Shown piece after piece: positions 41,584 through 50,925 of a stretch of 64,000 bases of DNA (the stretch's first letter is position 1; the number at the start of each line of letters is the position of its first letter). Source of the DNA: Deltaproteobacteria bacterium (GTDB taxonomy: Bacteria > Myxococcota_C > UBA6777). Position numbers and translations under genes: made by a program. The notes under the pieces are model-generated. The model was given only the letters and a program-made list of their open reading frames with translations. It ran no database searches and was not told where the DNA came from. The stretch is taken from positions 62,001 to 126,000 of the forward strand of contig SBHC01000077.1 of NCBI GenBank assembly GCA_006226375.1. Direction: 5' to 3'.

Positions 41584-42465
41584 ATGATGCGGATGGGTGG
41601 ATACTATTTGGGCTGTCCTGTGTGGAGCAACAAGGAGTGGGCTGGCAGTTTGCTGACTCGGAAGGCAAGGCCGCCTGAGTTTCTTCAACAATACGCTTCT
41701 GTCTTCAATACCGTGGAAGGCAACACCACCTTCTACGCGCTCCCCAAACCAGAGACAGTTGCAAAGTGGCTGGCCGACACCCCACCTTACTTTCGTTTTT
41801 GCCTCAAGTTTCCTCGGACAATTAGCCATGACAAGCGTTTACAGTTTGCCGAAGAGGAAACACGGTACTTCTTTCATCTGTTTGAACCTTTGGCATCTCG
41901 GTTGGGGCCTTTGTTCTTGCAACTCCCTCCTTCGTTTGGTCCGCGAGAGCTTCCCGCCCTTGAGGCATTTTTGGATCAAAGTCCCCGGCAGTATCGATAC
42001 GCTGTGGAGGTTCGTCACATTGATTTCTTCACTCGTCCAGGACCTGAGAACGCTCTCAACGCGATGTTGGCAGAGCGGGACATCGATCGGGTGATCTTTG
42101 ACAGCCGGGGTGTGCACAGTGCAACACCTGGATTCAGCGAGGCGGTTGTGAAAGCCCAAGACCGCAAACCCAACCTTCCCATTCGTACGGTCGCGCTGGC
42201 AAAACATCCGATGGTTCGGTACATCTCCCATCCTTCTTTGGAGGAAAACCGCGAGCATTTCCGCTACTGGGCTCAAACGGTTGCGACCTGGATGGACCAA
42301 GGTCGCGAACCCTATGTGTTCATCCATGTGCCCGATGACACATACGCGCCCTTGTTTGCGCGGGAGTTTCACAAGACCCTGCAACAGGTTAAGTTTCTAC
42401 CCGATATGCCCGAGTGGCCCGGTGAAATGGAACCTCCACCTGCTGAGCAGCTTGCTCTGTTTTGA
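41584..42465 (+). CDS. DUF72 (YecE-like) TIM-barrel protein
   Basis: A 293-residue DUF72-family protein. Motifs are YYLGCPVWSNKEWAG at the N terminus, VFNTVEGNTTFYALPKPETVAKW, FCLKFPRTISHDKRL, PLFLQLPPSFGP, YRYAVEVRH and PYVFIHVPDDTYAP. The biochemical function of the family is not established. The ATG at 41584 (the first of three in-frame Met codons) has AAAGGA nine bases upstream. A 233-bp divergent region separates it from the GH-like gene. TAGTA-gaga-TACTA (about 41427) is a short inverted repeat there. Confidence 0.85.
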   Translation: MMRMGGYYLGCPVWSNKEWAGSLLTRKARPPEFLQQYASVFNTVEGNTTFYALPKPETVAKWLADTPPYFRFCLKFPRTISHDKRLQFAEEETRYFFHLFEPLASRLGPLFLQLPPSFGPRELPALEAFLDQSPRQYRYAVEVRHIDFFTRPGPENALNAMLAERDIDRVIFDSRGVHSATPGFSEAVVKAQDRKPNLPIRTVALAKHPMVRYISHPSLEENREHFRYWAQTVATWMDQGREPYVFIHVPDDTYAPLFAREFHKTLQQVKFLPDMPEWPGEMEPPPAEQLALF

Positions 42466-42478
42466 AGGTCTACGTGCT

Positions 42479-44755
42479 TTACTTGTTGAGCATCGCCAAA
42501 GCGAGGAGGACAAGGAGCACTCCCACAACACTCAATCCCACAGTCAATAGCAGCCGGAAGTTCTTTGGCTCTTTTTGGGCTTCCGGGTTCTTCTCTGTCT
42601 TTCGAGCAGGACGAAGTGGGGCTTCCTCTTTCGTGACAGCCTCGTGGAGGATCTTCTGAGCGCTAAGCTTGGGAAGCAAGTCGAAGTGCTGGAGGTTGTC
42701 GCGGAGAAGGGACCAGGCTTCTGAAAAGGGCATACGGCCCAACGTATGGACGGCCTGTAGCTGCAATGACTTCCAAGTCTCGGACTCTACTGGAGGATGA
42801 AGGAGGACTTGCTCCAGGAACTGGAGGGACTTCTTGTTGGGGAATGACCCCAACATCCAAACAGCATGGTGGCGAACATGATAAGGGTTGTCGGGGTTGT
42901 AAATCCGACCTTGAAGGAACCTTAAAACGTCGATGCCTTTGTGTTCGTAGAGGTAATGGAGCAGCCACTCTTCTTGCTCTGGTTCATGAGTGAAGTTGTT
43001 TTGCTCCAGAAGTTGCTTGAGCAGCAACCGCATTCTTGGGGTGTTGGAAGCTACGGCTTGTTGCAGCAAACGCCGACGCAAGCGAGCGTCCTGAAGGGTC
43101 GAGAGGCGCTGGAAAATGTAAGACTCTAAAAGAGTAGGGGCAAACTGGCAGCAAAGGGAGAAGCAAAACTCTTGGGTTTCTAGATCGGGCAGGGTGTCGA
43201 GAGTCGATAACACCTTGCGTAGGGCAATCTCACAGTGATGCGGTGGCGCGTAGTATGAAATCAACAGGAGCAGCGCTACCTGTTGCTCTTGGGATGGAAG
43301 GTTTCGGATCTGTGGTAGTTGGAAGATACCAAACGGAAGGCTCTCTGTGCAAAGTTGGGCGAGCAGCTGTTGGCTGGAGTCTGCTCCAGGCTGCCTGGCT
43401 TGAGCAAAGAGAGCCTCCAGTCGCGACGGTTCCGTGACAAAGCTTTGGACGACAGTCTGCCAGGACTGACGATGGGGGGAAGGCTGCTCTTCGTTGCTGG
43501 TGTTAAGATCGCGGAGGAAACCCAAGAGGGTGTCTTCTTGGCCTTGTTCGTACAGGTGGTTCACACACTCCCGAACTACATGAAGGAGGTTGGATTGCTC
43601 GGGTGGAACACCGTCCGCCTCCACTCGCAAGAACAACGCATGCATCAAACGCTGCATGGAGTGTGTGTTGCTGGCGTGGAGCAAGGTCAAGGCCCAGTCT
43701 TGCTGCGGACCAGAGGGGTCGAGCAAGACCACAAGATGTTGGACCCACAAGCTGGGGGAAAGGTTGGAGAGCTGCTGGAACGTCAGCTGGGTAATCCGGT
43801 CAGTCACATCCTGGCTCGTTGCCTGATGACGGAGCGACTGAATCCGTCGATGAATGCCCCGAATGTCCTGAACGACATAACTTGCTTGTACGGCTTTGGG
43901 TCCTGACAAGCTGTTGGTTTCGAGCTGTCCGCTCAGGTGACTCTGGGCTGCAAACCATTGATGGAACGTGGAGAGCGCTTCTTTGGAGCGGAGCCAGCTT
44001 GGAAGGTCCATTCCGCCCAGGTCTGGCTGTGAGCCTCGTTGTGTTTGTTCCAACAAGGGCATCGGGGGGAGCGGAACCAGCCCTGATGGATCTTCCGGTA
44101 AGGGGCCAAAGCCGGATGGTGAACTTGGGCTCACTTGGTGGTCCAAAGAGTGGTACGACGAGTGTGAGCCGGAGCCAACCTGGGGTTGCGCGGTCAGGGA
44201 AGGCGATGAACTTGCGATCGCAGGCGTTGAAAACTCTGCCGCTTGCTCAGCGCCTTGTTCCTTGGGCGAAGTGATGATGGGCGAATTCGCATCAGACTTT
44301 GGCTCATGCTGGTTGATGCCGATGGAGGGCAAGAGAGCTTGCAACGTAGGTGAGGAGGGAATGTGCTCGTAGGAGCGATGGTCCTCAAACAAATTCGCGA
44401 ACAGCTTGCCAAGGTCAGCTTGTGTGAGCGAAGTCGTGAAGGTCAGGTTCTGGATGTTGTGGTCCAGGAAGACGGAAGCGACTTCGTTTTGTTGCTCCGG
44501 TGTCAGGAAGTCTTCCAGCGAGGAGCCATTCACTTGTACGCTGTGTCCATCAAAGCGTAGCGACAACGGCCCATAGCTGCTCGTCAGGTTGGTGAGTTGC
44601 TGGTGAAGAAGATGCAAAGCCTTAGCCTGCATCGGGTGATCGGGCGGTTGATGCTTGTGAATGTGAAGGTTGCTTCGGATCTGACGAAGAAACGAACGCA
44701 GCTCGTCTGCGCTGGGCGACGTCGCAGCGATGGGGATGGTCATGGAGTTGGACAT
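42479..44755 (-). CDS. Membrane-anchored HEAT-like repeat protein
   Basis: A 758-residue protein. Residues about 15-125 form a domain with LSLRFDGHSVQVNG and NIQNLTFTTSLTQADLGKLFANLF, of a kind found at the start of other bacterial HEAT-repeat proteins. A Ser/Pro-rich linker follows (about 140-240), then a long all-helical solenoid with HEAT-like units (RLRRRLLQQAVASNTPRMRLLLKQLL; VRHHAVWMLGSFPNKKSLQFLEQVLL), and a single C-terminal transmembrane helix (LLLTVGLSVVGVLLVLLALAML). It is a tail-anchored scaffold with most of the protein probably in the cytoplasm. Its start overlaps the pseudokinase stop (TGATG), so translation is coupled. Confidence 0.75.
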   Translation of the reverse strand: MSNSMTIPIAATSPSADELRSFLRQIRSNLHIHKHQPPDHPMQAKALHLLHQQLTNLTSSYGPLSLRFDGHSVQVNGSSLEDFLTPEQQNEVASVFLDHNIQNLTFTTSLTQADLGKLFANLFEDHRSYEHIPSSPTLQALLPSIGINQHEPKSDANSPIITSPKEQGAEQAAEFSTPAIASSSPSLTAQPQVGSGSHSSYHSLDHQVSPSSPSGFGPLPEDPSGLVPLPPMPLLEQTQRGSQPDLGGMDLPSWLRSKEALSTFHQWFAAQSHLSGQLETNSLSGPKAVQASYVVQDIRGIHRRIQSLRHQATSQDVTDRITQLTFQQLSNLSPSLWVQHLVVLLDPSGPQQDWALTLLHASNTHSMQRLMHALFLRVEADGVPPEQSNLLHVVRECVNHLYEQGQEDTLLGFLRDLNTSNEEQPSPHRQSWQTVVQSFVTEPSRLEALFAQARQPGADSSQQLLAQLCTESLPFGIFQLPQIRNLPSQEQQVALLLLISYYAPPHHCEIALRKVLSTLDTLPDLETQEFCFSLCCQFAPTLLESYIFQRLSTLQDARLRRRLLQQAVASNTPRMRLLLKQLLEQNNFTHEPEQEEWLLHYLYEHKGIDVLRFLQGRIYNPDNPYHVRHHAVWMLGSFPNKKSLQFLEQVLLHPPVESETWKSLQLQAVHTLGRMPFSEAWSLLRDNLQHFDLLPKLSAQKILHEAVTKEEAPLRPARKTEKNPEAQKEPKNFRLLLTVGLSVVGVLLVLLALAMLNK

Positions 44756-46812
44756 CAGCTCACCCCCCACGGTGTGCCGACAGAGACATCACGCGCTGCC
44801 CGCTCCACTCTGACGTGAGAAGGAGAGGTTTCCGTGGCTCTCTGAGGGCTTCGCAACACACGCGCCAGTCGATGAAGCAGTCGGGTCAGCGTGGAAGGGG
44901 ACTCCAAGGACGGTGCGTCGTTTTGACGCAGCATCTCATTGGCTGCATGGAGCACTGTTTGGCCCCAGGGCTGTCGCGGGTCGAATGCCTCTTCTTGTTG
45001 AACAGGTGTGGGACTTTGTTGAATCGCCTGCTCCAAGGCTTGCAGCCACAACATCGGGGAAGGTGGGCGTTGCCCCGGTGACTTCAAGAGGCTGTGGTGT
45101 ATGAGCACAAGGATCTTGAGGGGGTGCAGCCAGTCTGGATTTGCAGTATCCAAGGAGGGAGGGTAGGCAAACGCATGTTGTTGCAACTGATGGAGCAGAG
45201 TGTCTCCGGAGAAGAGGGGTTGGCCAGCCAACATTTCATACAGAAGGTTCCCCAGCGCGTACACGTCAGCGCGAGGGGTCAACTCATGGGCCATCCCGCG
45301 GAGCATCTCAGGGCAAGGAGCCAAGGGGAATGATGCGTGTCGGGCAAGCATCCACGGAACGGTTAACTCTGCAAACACGAGCGGACTGATTCCCATCGGG
45401 AGTAACTTGAGCTGGTGCAGCCCAGTCTCTGCATGGGACTTCCACTGCAAACTCGAAAGGCTCAGGTTTCGATGAGGAAAACCGCGTTGATGAATCCTAT
45501 CCAGAGCGGGACAGAGCACCCGAAACAGCTCCAAGACTTCGTTGAGGCTGTAGTGTCTGCGTTGCAACGCTTGCTCTTGCAGGGTGGGTCCTTCGATGTA
45601 TTCGTGTACAAGGTAGGCTCCCCAGGCAGGGTTGGCACCGTAGGCTAAGGTTTGTGCGATGTTGGGGTGTTGCAACGCGAGAAGTTGCTCGGCTTCCTTC
45701 TTGAATCGGAAGACATGTTGGTTGGTCACAAAGGAGAAAAACGGCATTTGACGGACAAGCGCAGGCTGTCCCGTGCTCTGGTCGTATGCGAGGTAGAGAT
45801 TGTACCCAGCGTGAGAGGCGAGCTTTTCTTGGACGAGAAAGCGGTGATTCACGACCTGCTGAAGCAGCGCGTCCTGACTTCCTGAATACGAAGCAGCGTG
45901 GCTGCTGTGAGAACCCGTTGATGCTGACGGGTGAGGTTGCGGACCTATCGCATCTTGCGGAACCTCAGGCTTTTCTTCCTCCATCCACCAGGGGGTTTCT
46001 CCAGGCGTCATCGCATCCGGCAGAAACTCTATGGGTTCCATCGCAAGCGTTTTCATCGCGTCGGTCACTGGCGATGACCGTGTGACAGGTGTCGGCGGAG
46101 GGGCAGGAGTTGCAGGGGTCTCTGGTGCTACCCATTCTACAACAGGAGGCGGAAGCGGTGTGGGTGGTGGTAGCGGTACGGGAGTGATTGCCGACTGAGG
46201 AACTGGGACATGCTCCATGCTGGAAGGGAGGGCTTCCATCAAAGGCCAGTTGCTCTCTGGTGCGGTCCAGCCGGGCAAGTGAGGAGAGCTGATAGGCTGA
46301 TCAAAGTCCAAGAGGTGGCTACCGGGCTCTATCTCCGTGGGCGGCGGGAGCTGACTGGACTCTAGTGGACCCAGTGGAGCGGGGGGGGTCGTGGGTGTTA
46401 AATCGATGTAATGCGGGGTTGGAATCGCATTCATCAACGAATCGGGTGGCAACACAGGTTGAGGCATGGACTTGAGCGGCTGCAACATACTTTGTGAGTA
46501 CATGGGAGGCTCAAACGTTGCATTCGACGCTGGTGAACGAAGCGGTGGGGCTAGCCTGGGGATGGGTCCTGTGCCGCTTGGCGTTGGCATGTGGGGAGAA
46601 GGGACTCCTTGAAACTGACTGCGCTGCCATTGTTCATGAAGATGCTGGGCCAACCGTAGCTTGTCTCGGGTGAGAAAATCCATCATCACCAAGACCTGGA
46701 GAAGCTCTCCCCCTTGTTGCGCCTGGATCTGTGTCGCTTTCACAAGCTGTGTTGCTGTGATGTAGCCTTCGCGTACCAGATAGTTCAGGAGTGATTCTTG
46801 GTGTGTCATCAT
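44755..46812 (-). CDS. Pseudokinase with MshEN-like N-terminal domain
   Basis: A 685-residue protein. Residues 1-65 resemble the MshEN/GSPII_E N-terminal domain (LVREGYITATQLVKATQIQ, ELLQVLVMMDFLTRDKL). A Pro-rich linker of about 240 residues follows, then a kinase-fold domain (about 330-610) with every key residue changed: no Gly loop (EKLASHAGYNLYLA), no VAIK Lys (PALVRQMP), HRN instead of HRD (FPHRNLSLSSLQW), and no DFG (LLPMGIS). The scaffold motifs RADVYALGNLLYEMLAGQPLF and HPNIAQTLAYG remain. It should bind but not phosphorylate. It is coupled to the HEAT-like gene by TGATG overlap and lies 126 bases after the receiver-HATPase gene. Confidence 0.82.
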   Translation of the reverse strand: MMTHQESLLNYLVREGYITATQLVKATQIQAQQGGELLQVLVMMDFLTRDKLRLAQHLHEQWQRSQFQGVPSPHMPTPSGTGPIPRLAPPLRSPASNATFEPPMYSQSMLQPLKSMPQPVLPPDSLMNAIPTPHYIDLTPTTPPAPLGPLESSQLPPPTEIEPGSHLLDFDQPISSPHLPGWTAPESNWPLMEALPSSMEHVPVPQSAITPVPLPPPTPLPPPVVEWVAPETPATPAPPPTPVTRSSPVTDAMKTLAMEPIEFLPDAMTPGETPWWMEEEKPEVPQDAIGPQPHPSASTGSHSSHAASYSGSQDALLQQVVNHRFLVQEKLASHAGYNLYLAYDQSTGQPALVRQMPFFSFVTNQHVFRFKKEAEQLLALQHPNIAQTLAYGANPAWGAYLVHEYIEGPTLQEQALQRRHYSLNEVLELFRVLCPALDRIHQRGFPHRNLSLSSLQWKSHAETGLHQLKLLPMGISPLVFAELTVPWMLARHASFPLAPCPEMLRGMAHELTPRADVYALGNLLYEMLAGQPLFSGDTLLHQLQQHAFAYPPSLDTANPDWLHPLKILVLIHHSLLKSPGQRPPSPMLWLQALEQAIQQSPTPVQQEEAFDPRQPWGQTVLHAANEMLRQNDAPSLESPSTLTRLLHRLARVLRSPQRATETSPSHVRVERAARDVSVGTPWGVS

Positions 46813-46938
46813 CCTAAGGTTGTTCCACGCTTGTCCATGACTTGTGCTGGGTGAGGTTCTGTTCCAGCTTTTATCTTTGCCATACTTCTCCGTGCAGGAG
46901 AAGTGACAAACCAGGTCCTTCGCTGTAGTTGCGAAGAA

Positions 46939-47856
46939 TTACTCGGGTTTTTCACTACGCCGAAAGGGGTTCATCCCGTTTTTCTTGTACCGGATCATCG
47001 TGATCTCATTGCCCCGAGAGTTCCAGAAGACCTCATCCATCGAACTCAGAATCATGAGGATACCACGTCCACTTTCCTTAAATAAGTTTTCAGGCAGGGT
47101 CGGGTCAGGAAGCGACGAATAATCAAAGCCTTGGCCCTCATCCCGCACCACATACTTCACAGAGTTCCGGCTGATCTCATAGTGAATGTAAACGCGCCGG
47201 GCGCTGTAGGGAGTGATTTGGCGACGTCGCTCTGCTTCCTCTCGAAAGAGTTCAAAGCGCTGCTGCTTGAGCGACGAAGACACTTCCAGGTTGCCATGGA
47301 AAATGGCGTTGCTGATGGCTTCAACGAGCGCCATGTTGATGGAGAACAATTCGTTCTCTTCAAGAATCCCGAAGCTGGGCAAGTTTCGAGTCATGAACGC
47401 GACGATCTGGTTGATGTATTCGTAGTCGTTTTCAAGCTCTAACGTTCGGGATTCAAAGATTGAATTTTCCAGACAGTACACGCTGAACTTGGAGTCTTCG
47501 TTGAGCTGGATGACCCGGCTTAAGGTTTGGTTCAGGTGGGACGCTGTGAACGGTTGGGAGAGCAAGTCGCAAGCTCCCAGGCCAAACGAACGCAGCAGGG
47601 TGTCTTTCCTGGTGTCTGAAGAGAGAGCCACAAACGGCACATGAGCGTTGATGGTCTTCAGCGTTTGGAGCAGCGCATAGCCGTCCAGTCCTGGAAGATC
47701 CAGTCGTCCAAACACCCCTTCAATGGCGTTGTTTTTGAACAAGTCAAGCGCATCTTTGCCATTGTCCGCTTCGTACACAATGATGCTTTGCTTGGTGAGA
47801 AAGTCACGGATTGTGCTGCGTGTCTCTTCATTGTGGTCGGCGACCAGGATGTTCAT
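46939..47856 (-). CDS. Degenerate receiver fused to HATPase (anti-sigma/RsbW-like) domain
   Basis: A 305-residue two-domain protein. Residues 1-120 have the CheY-like receiver pattern (MNILVADHNEETR; LDLPGLDGYALL; FVALSSDT), but the phospho-acceptor position four residues before the Pro is Arg51, and the conserved Lys is Gln101 (LLSQPF). Residues about 160-295 form a GHKL ATPase: N box ALVEAISNAIFHGN, G1 VVRDEGQGFDYSSLPDP, G2 ESGRGILMI, typical of Ser-kinase anti-sigma factors. It probably controls a partner-switching circuit through an unphosphorylated pseudo-receiver. The ATG at 47856 has AAAGGGG upstream; longer versions are unlikely. Confidence 0.85.
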   Translation of the reverse strand: MNILVADHNEETRSTIRDFLTKQSIIVYEADNGKDALDLFKNNAIEGVFGRLDLPGLDGYALLQTLKTINAHVPFVALSSDTRKDTLLRSFGLGACDLLSQPFTASHLNQTLSRVIQLNEDSKFSVYCLENSIFESRTLELENDYEYINQIVAFMTRNLPSFGILEENELFSINMALVEAISNAIFHGNLEVSSSLKQQRFELFREEAERRRQITPYSARRVYIHYEISRNSVKYVVRDEGQGFDYSSLPDPTLPENLFKESGRGILMILSSMDEVFWNSRGNEITMIRYKKNGMNPFRRSEKPE

Positions 47857-48037
47857 GTGAGAACCCCTTTGAAAAGAACAAAGTGTGTGGAACCTGCCTG
47901 TTTTCCATTTTTTTGTGGGGCCCAGGTTCACCCTGGGTTCCAGCCTCGGCGAGAACAGGCAGTAATGGGTATACTCGGGCACGCCCATTGTAGCACTAAA
48001 CGGTAGCCTCTGTCTCGAACTTCAATGGTGTCTGAGA

Positions 48038-48727
48038 TTACGCGAAAACATCCGTCAATTCTTCGATGTCTTCCCCGCGTGCGATGGCGTTGAGGGTGGT
48101 TTGTGCGGCGCTCCACCACATGTACCAACACAACATGGAGATGAAGATCCCCAGGTAAGGGATCCAGTAGGCCAGTATCGCCGTCACAGCATAACGTTTG
48201 TTAACTGCCGGCCGACCCCATCTCTGGTATTGGCGAGGTGCGAGCTCGTTGATTCGCTCGGTCAGGCGAGAGTAGATGATCACTGACATCACAAGGTAGT
48301 AGAGAAACGCTACCAAGAACGCGATGAGTACAAGGACCGACATAAACTCGGTGGCTTCCTCCAGCGCAGTGACAAAGAGAACGCTCACGATGAACAAGCC
48401 AATCACCCCGCCCAATGGGTACAAGAGCAAGTGCGCCAGCACCTGATTCCCTGTCATATCGTTGTTTCGACGGGGAAGCTCCTTGTGCACAAGGTACAGC
48501 CAGACGATCTGGTACAAGCTGAAAGTCACAACATACAGAAGAAAACAAACGAGCTTGTTTCGGACCTTGGGCTGTCGTAGGGGAGGGTTCCAAGAGTAGG
48601 AGTGCCCACGGGATGAAGCTACTTCCTGGTTGGTATGGTCCGACTCTACGTCTGCGAAAGCATCAGAAGCTTTGTAAAAACCTTGTTGTTCTGCAGAGGA
48701 TGGCATCGCTCGACCGAGGTCTTCCAT
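48038..48727 (-). CDS. DUF4234 family membrane protein
   Basis: A 229-residue protein with a polar N-terminal segment (residues 1-60), followed by the DUF4234-type entry (PKVRNKLVCFLLYVVTFSLY, QIVWLYLVHKELPRR) and four transmembrane helices ending LAYWIPYLGIFISMLCWYMWW, then an amphipathic tail (TTLNAIARGEDI). The role of the family is unknown. Start choice is uncertain: ATG at 48727 has GGA eight bases upstream, and an earlier ATG at 48742 and others up to 48826 are possible but lack a clear Shine-Dalgarno. It is divergent from mvaD. Confidence 0.7.
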   Translation of the reverse strand: MEDLGRAMPSSAEQQGFYKASDAFADVESDHTNQEVASSRGHSYSWNPPLRQPKVRNKLVCFLLYVVTFSLYQIVWLYLVHKELPRRNNDMTGNQVLAHLLLYPLGGVIGLFIVSVLFVTALEEATEFMSVLVLIAFLVAFLYYLVMSVIIYSRLTERINELAPRQYQRWGRPAVNKRYAVTAILAYWIPYLGIFISMLCWYMWWSAAQTTLNAIARGEDIEELTDVFA

Positions 48728-48918
48728 TCGTTCATTCCACATGGAGGGGTTGATCTTCTGGGTACCCTCAAAGTAGTGGGATCGCGGTCCAAAGGCAACA
48801 GGCAGTACGGACAGCCTAAAGTTCATGTGGCTTGACCCCACATTTTCCCGGTGGTAGTGATGGGGGCCGTTGGACCCTGAGTTGGAGTCATCTCTGTATG
48901 CATGTGAAGGAGAACAGT

Positions 48919-49866
48919 TTGATCAAAGCCACAGCCCCCTCCAACATTGCTCTCGTCAAATACTGGGGAAAGAGGAATCGCGCACTCAACCTCCCCTTAA
49001 CTTCGAGCCTCTCTTTGACCCTTCGTTCTTTGTGGTCGGAAGCAACTGTAGAGGAATCTTCTTCAGGACAGGACGAGTGGGAGATCACTGGAGATCCCAG
49101 CAAAGCCCAGCGTGTGTTGGAAGAAGCCAGGACCTTTACAGGAGACCGTCGGCCGCTACGCATCTCCATCGAAAACTTCTTTCCGTCGGGCGCAGGTCTA
49201 GCAAGCTCCGCTTCGTCGATGGCTGCGTTTGCCAAGGCTTTGGCGAAGTTCTTGGGAGAAGGCACCACATCTCTCGATGAGATGGCCCGTTGGTCTCGTC
49301 TTGGAAGTGGTTCCTCTGTTCGCTCTCTTCTTCCGGGCTATGTTCTTTGGGAAGCGGGTCGAGAGGCCGATGGCAGCGACTGCATCGTCTCCCAGGCGTT
49401 TCCTCCCGAACATTTCCCCCTGTCGCTCGTGGTTTGTGTCGTGAACGACAAGCCCAAGCCGATTGGCTCAACGGCCGCGATGGAACGTTGCCGCGACACA
49501 TCGCCCAACTACCAGGCGTTTCACGACCGCAACTCGTTTGACCTGGAGCGAGCACTCTCGGCGATCAAGAACCGAAACTTGCAAGGGCTCGCTGACGTTG
49601 CGGAGTCCAACTGTCTGGCGATGCACGACGTGATGCACCAGGCCAACCCTCCTGTGAACTACTTCTTGGAGGGAACCCACAAGTCGATCTCTCTCACACG
49701 AGAGCTGCGTGCGAGTGGGGTGCCTTGCTTCTTCTCGATCGACGCCGGACCCAACGTTAAGATCTTCTGCCCTCCTGAGCATCACCAGTCTGTTGTCGAT
49801 GCCTGCAACACTCTCACAGAGCTGGTTGATATCCTCGAAGACCCCTACAAGCCGCCGACTTCCTAA
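48919..49866 (+). CDS. mvaD: Diphosphomevalonate decarboxylase
   Basis: A 315-residue GHMP-superfamily enzyme that converts mevalonate diphosphate to isopentenyl diphosphate, the last step of the classical mevalonate pathway. Motifs are APSNIALVKYWGKRN at the N terminus, the phosphate-binding loop FPSGAGLASSASSMAA, LGSGSSVRSL and FFSIDAGPNVKIF with the catalytic-site Asp. The start is probably TTG at 48919: AAGGAG lies exactly six bases upstream (48907-48912) and the protein then begins MIKATAPSN like other bacterial MvaD. An in-frame ATG at 48898 is the alternative. Other mevalonate genes are not in this window. It converges on cydB. Confidence 0.92.
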   Translation: MIKATAPSNIALVKYWGKRNRALNLPLTSSLSLTLRSLWSEATVEESSSGQDEWEITGDPSKAQRVLEEARTFTGDRRPLRISIENFFPSGAGLASSASSMAAFAKALAKFLGEGTTSLDEMARWSRLGSGSSVRSLLPGYVLWEAGREADGSDCIVSQAFPPEHFPLSLVVCVVNDKPKPIGSTAAMERCRDTSPNYQAFHDRNSFDLERALSAIKNRNLQGLADVAESNCLAMHDVMHQANPPVNYFLEGTHKSISLTRELRASGVPCFFSIDAGPNVKIFCPPEHHQSVVDACNTLTELVDILEDPYKPPTS

Positions 49867-49884
49867 ACAACCTGTTCGCTCTCT

Positions 49885-50925
49885 CTATGATGTTGCCTCG
49901 CCTTCTTTTTGTCCCTTGAAGACACTGTAAAGGTACCAAAAAGAAGGTAGCAGGATGGGTGTGCCCAAAAGCAGGACCCAAACCACCGGTTTAAGGACGC
50001 TGGGGGGAGCGGCAGAGTTCATCACCGTAAAGTCTGGGACGATCAAGTAGGGGAATTGAGAGAGACCCCAACCCCAAACAATGAAGGTGACTTGGGCCAT
50101 CGCAAACAGACGCGCCCAACTGTACCGACGTTGCCAAAGCAAAACGAGAGTCCCGAGCGCGACCAATCCCACCACAATTTGGAAGGGGATGGACCAAGAG
50201 TGTTGCGTCAAACCTTTGTAGAGAACTGGTGCTCCCGTTTTGGCGAGGAACACACAGACCCAGGCCAACACGCCAACTGCAACCCCTGTCACCAGGGCTC
50301 GTCGGCGAAAGATCTCTTGGATCGTCTCGTCTTCGCTCTCTAAGGTGAGATACACCGCAGCCAAGAACGAAAAGACGAGCAAAATATAGAACCCAAGGAA
50401 TACAGGAAAGACCCCCAACCATGGGGTGATGTACGCTTGCGCAAAGCTTGTGCCGGATGACGGTTCAAACATCGCAGGGCGGATCTTCCCCGAAACCACC
50501 GCACCCAGCGATATCCCCAGCATGATAGGGGTGACAAGGCTGGCGATGGAAAACATAAGGCTCCATTTGCGATGGATCGCGTCATGCTGCTCGTCGTAGG
50601 AGCGGAAGACAAAGGCTGAACCACGTAGAACAATGCCGAACAGCATTAAGGTGAGCGGAACATGCAATGCTGTGGACAGCATCGCAAACGCTTTGGGAAA
50701 GCACACAAACATCAAGACAATTACAAGGATCAGCCAGACATGGTTGGCTTCCCAGATCGGGGCAATGGCGTCTTTGATGACCGTCCGTTGGTCCTTGGCT
50801 GTGGAGCCTCGCGCAAAAAAATCCCAGACACCTCCGCCAAAGTCAGCGCCTCCGGTCAAGGCATAGGCAGTCAGTGCAATGACGACGAGTACACCAATCC
50901 AATGTTCCAGTTGCGTCAGCATCAT
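49885..50925 (-). CDS. cydB: Cytochrome bd-type quinol oxidase subunit II
   Basis: A 346-residue membrane protein with about eight or nine transmembrane helices. The CydB signature ALTGGADFGGGVWDFFAR near the N terminus, PIWEANHVWLI and LMLFGIVLRGSAFVFR are clear. With CydA it forms the bd-type oxidase that reduces O2 with quinol and tolerates low oxygen and respiratory inhibitors. Its ATG overlaps the cydA stop by 4 bases (ATGA), so the pair is translationally coupled. Confidence 0.95.
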   Translation of the reverse strand: MMLTQLEHWIGVLVVIALTAYALTGGADFGGGVWDFFARGSTAKDQRTVIKDAIAPIWEANHVWLILVIVLMFVCFPKAFAMLSTALHVPLTLMLFGIVLRGSAFVFRSYDEQHDAIHRKWSLMFSIASLVTPIMLGISLGAVVSGKIRPAMFEPSSGTSFAQAYITPWLGVFPVFLGFYILLVFSFLAAVYLTLESEDETIQEIFRRRALVTGVAVGVLAWVCVFLAKTGAPVLYKGLTQHSWSIPFQIVVGLVALGTLVLLWQRRYSWARLFAMAQVTFIVWGWGLSQFPYLIVPDFTVMNSAAPPSVLKPVVWVLLLGTPILLPSFWYLYSVFKGQKEGEATS

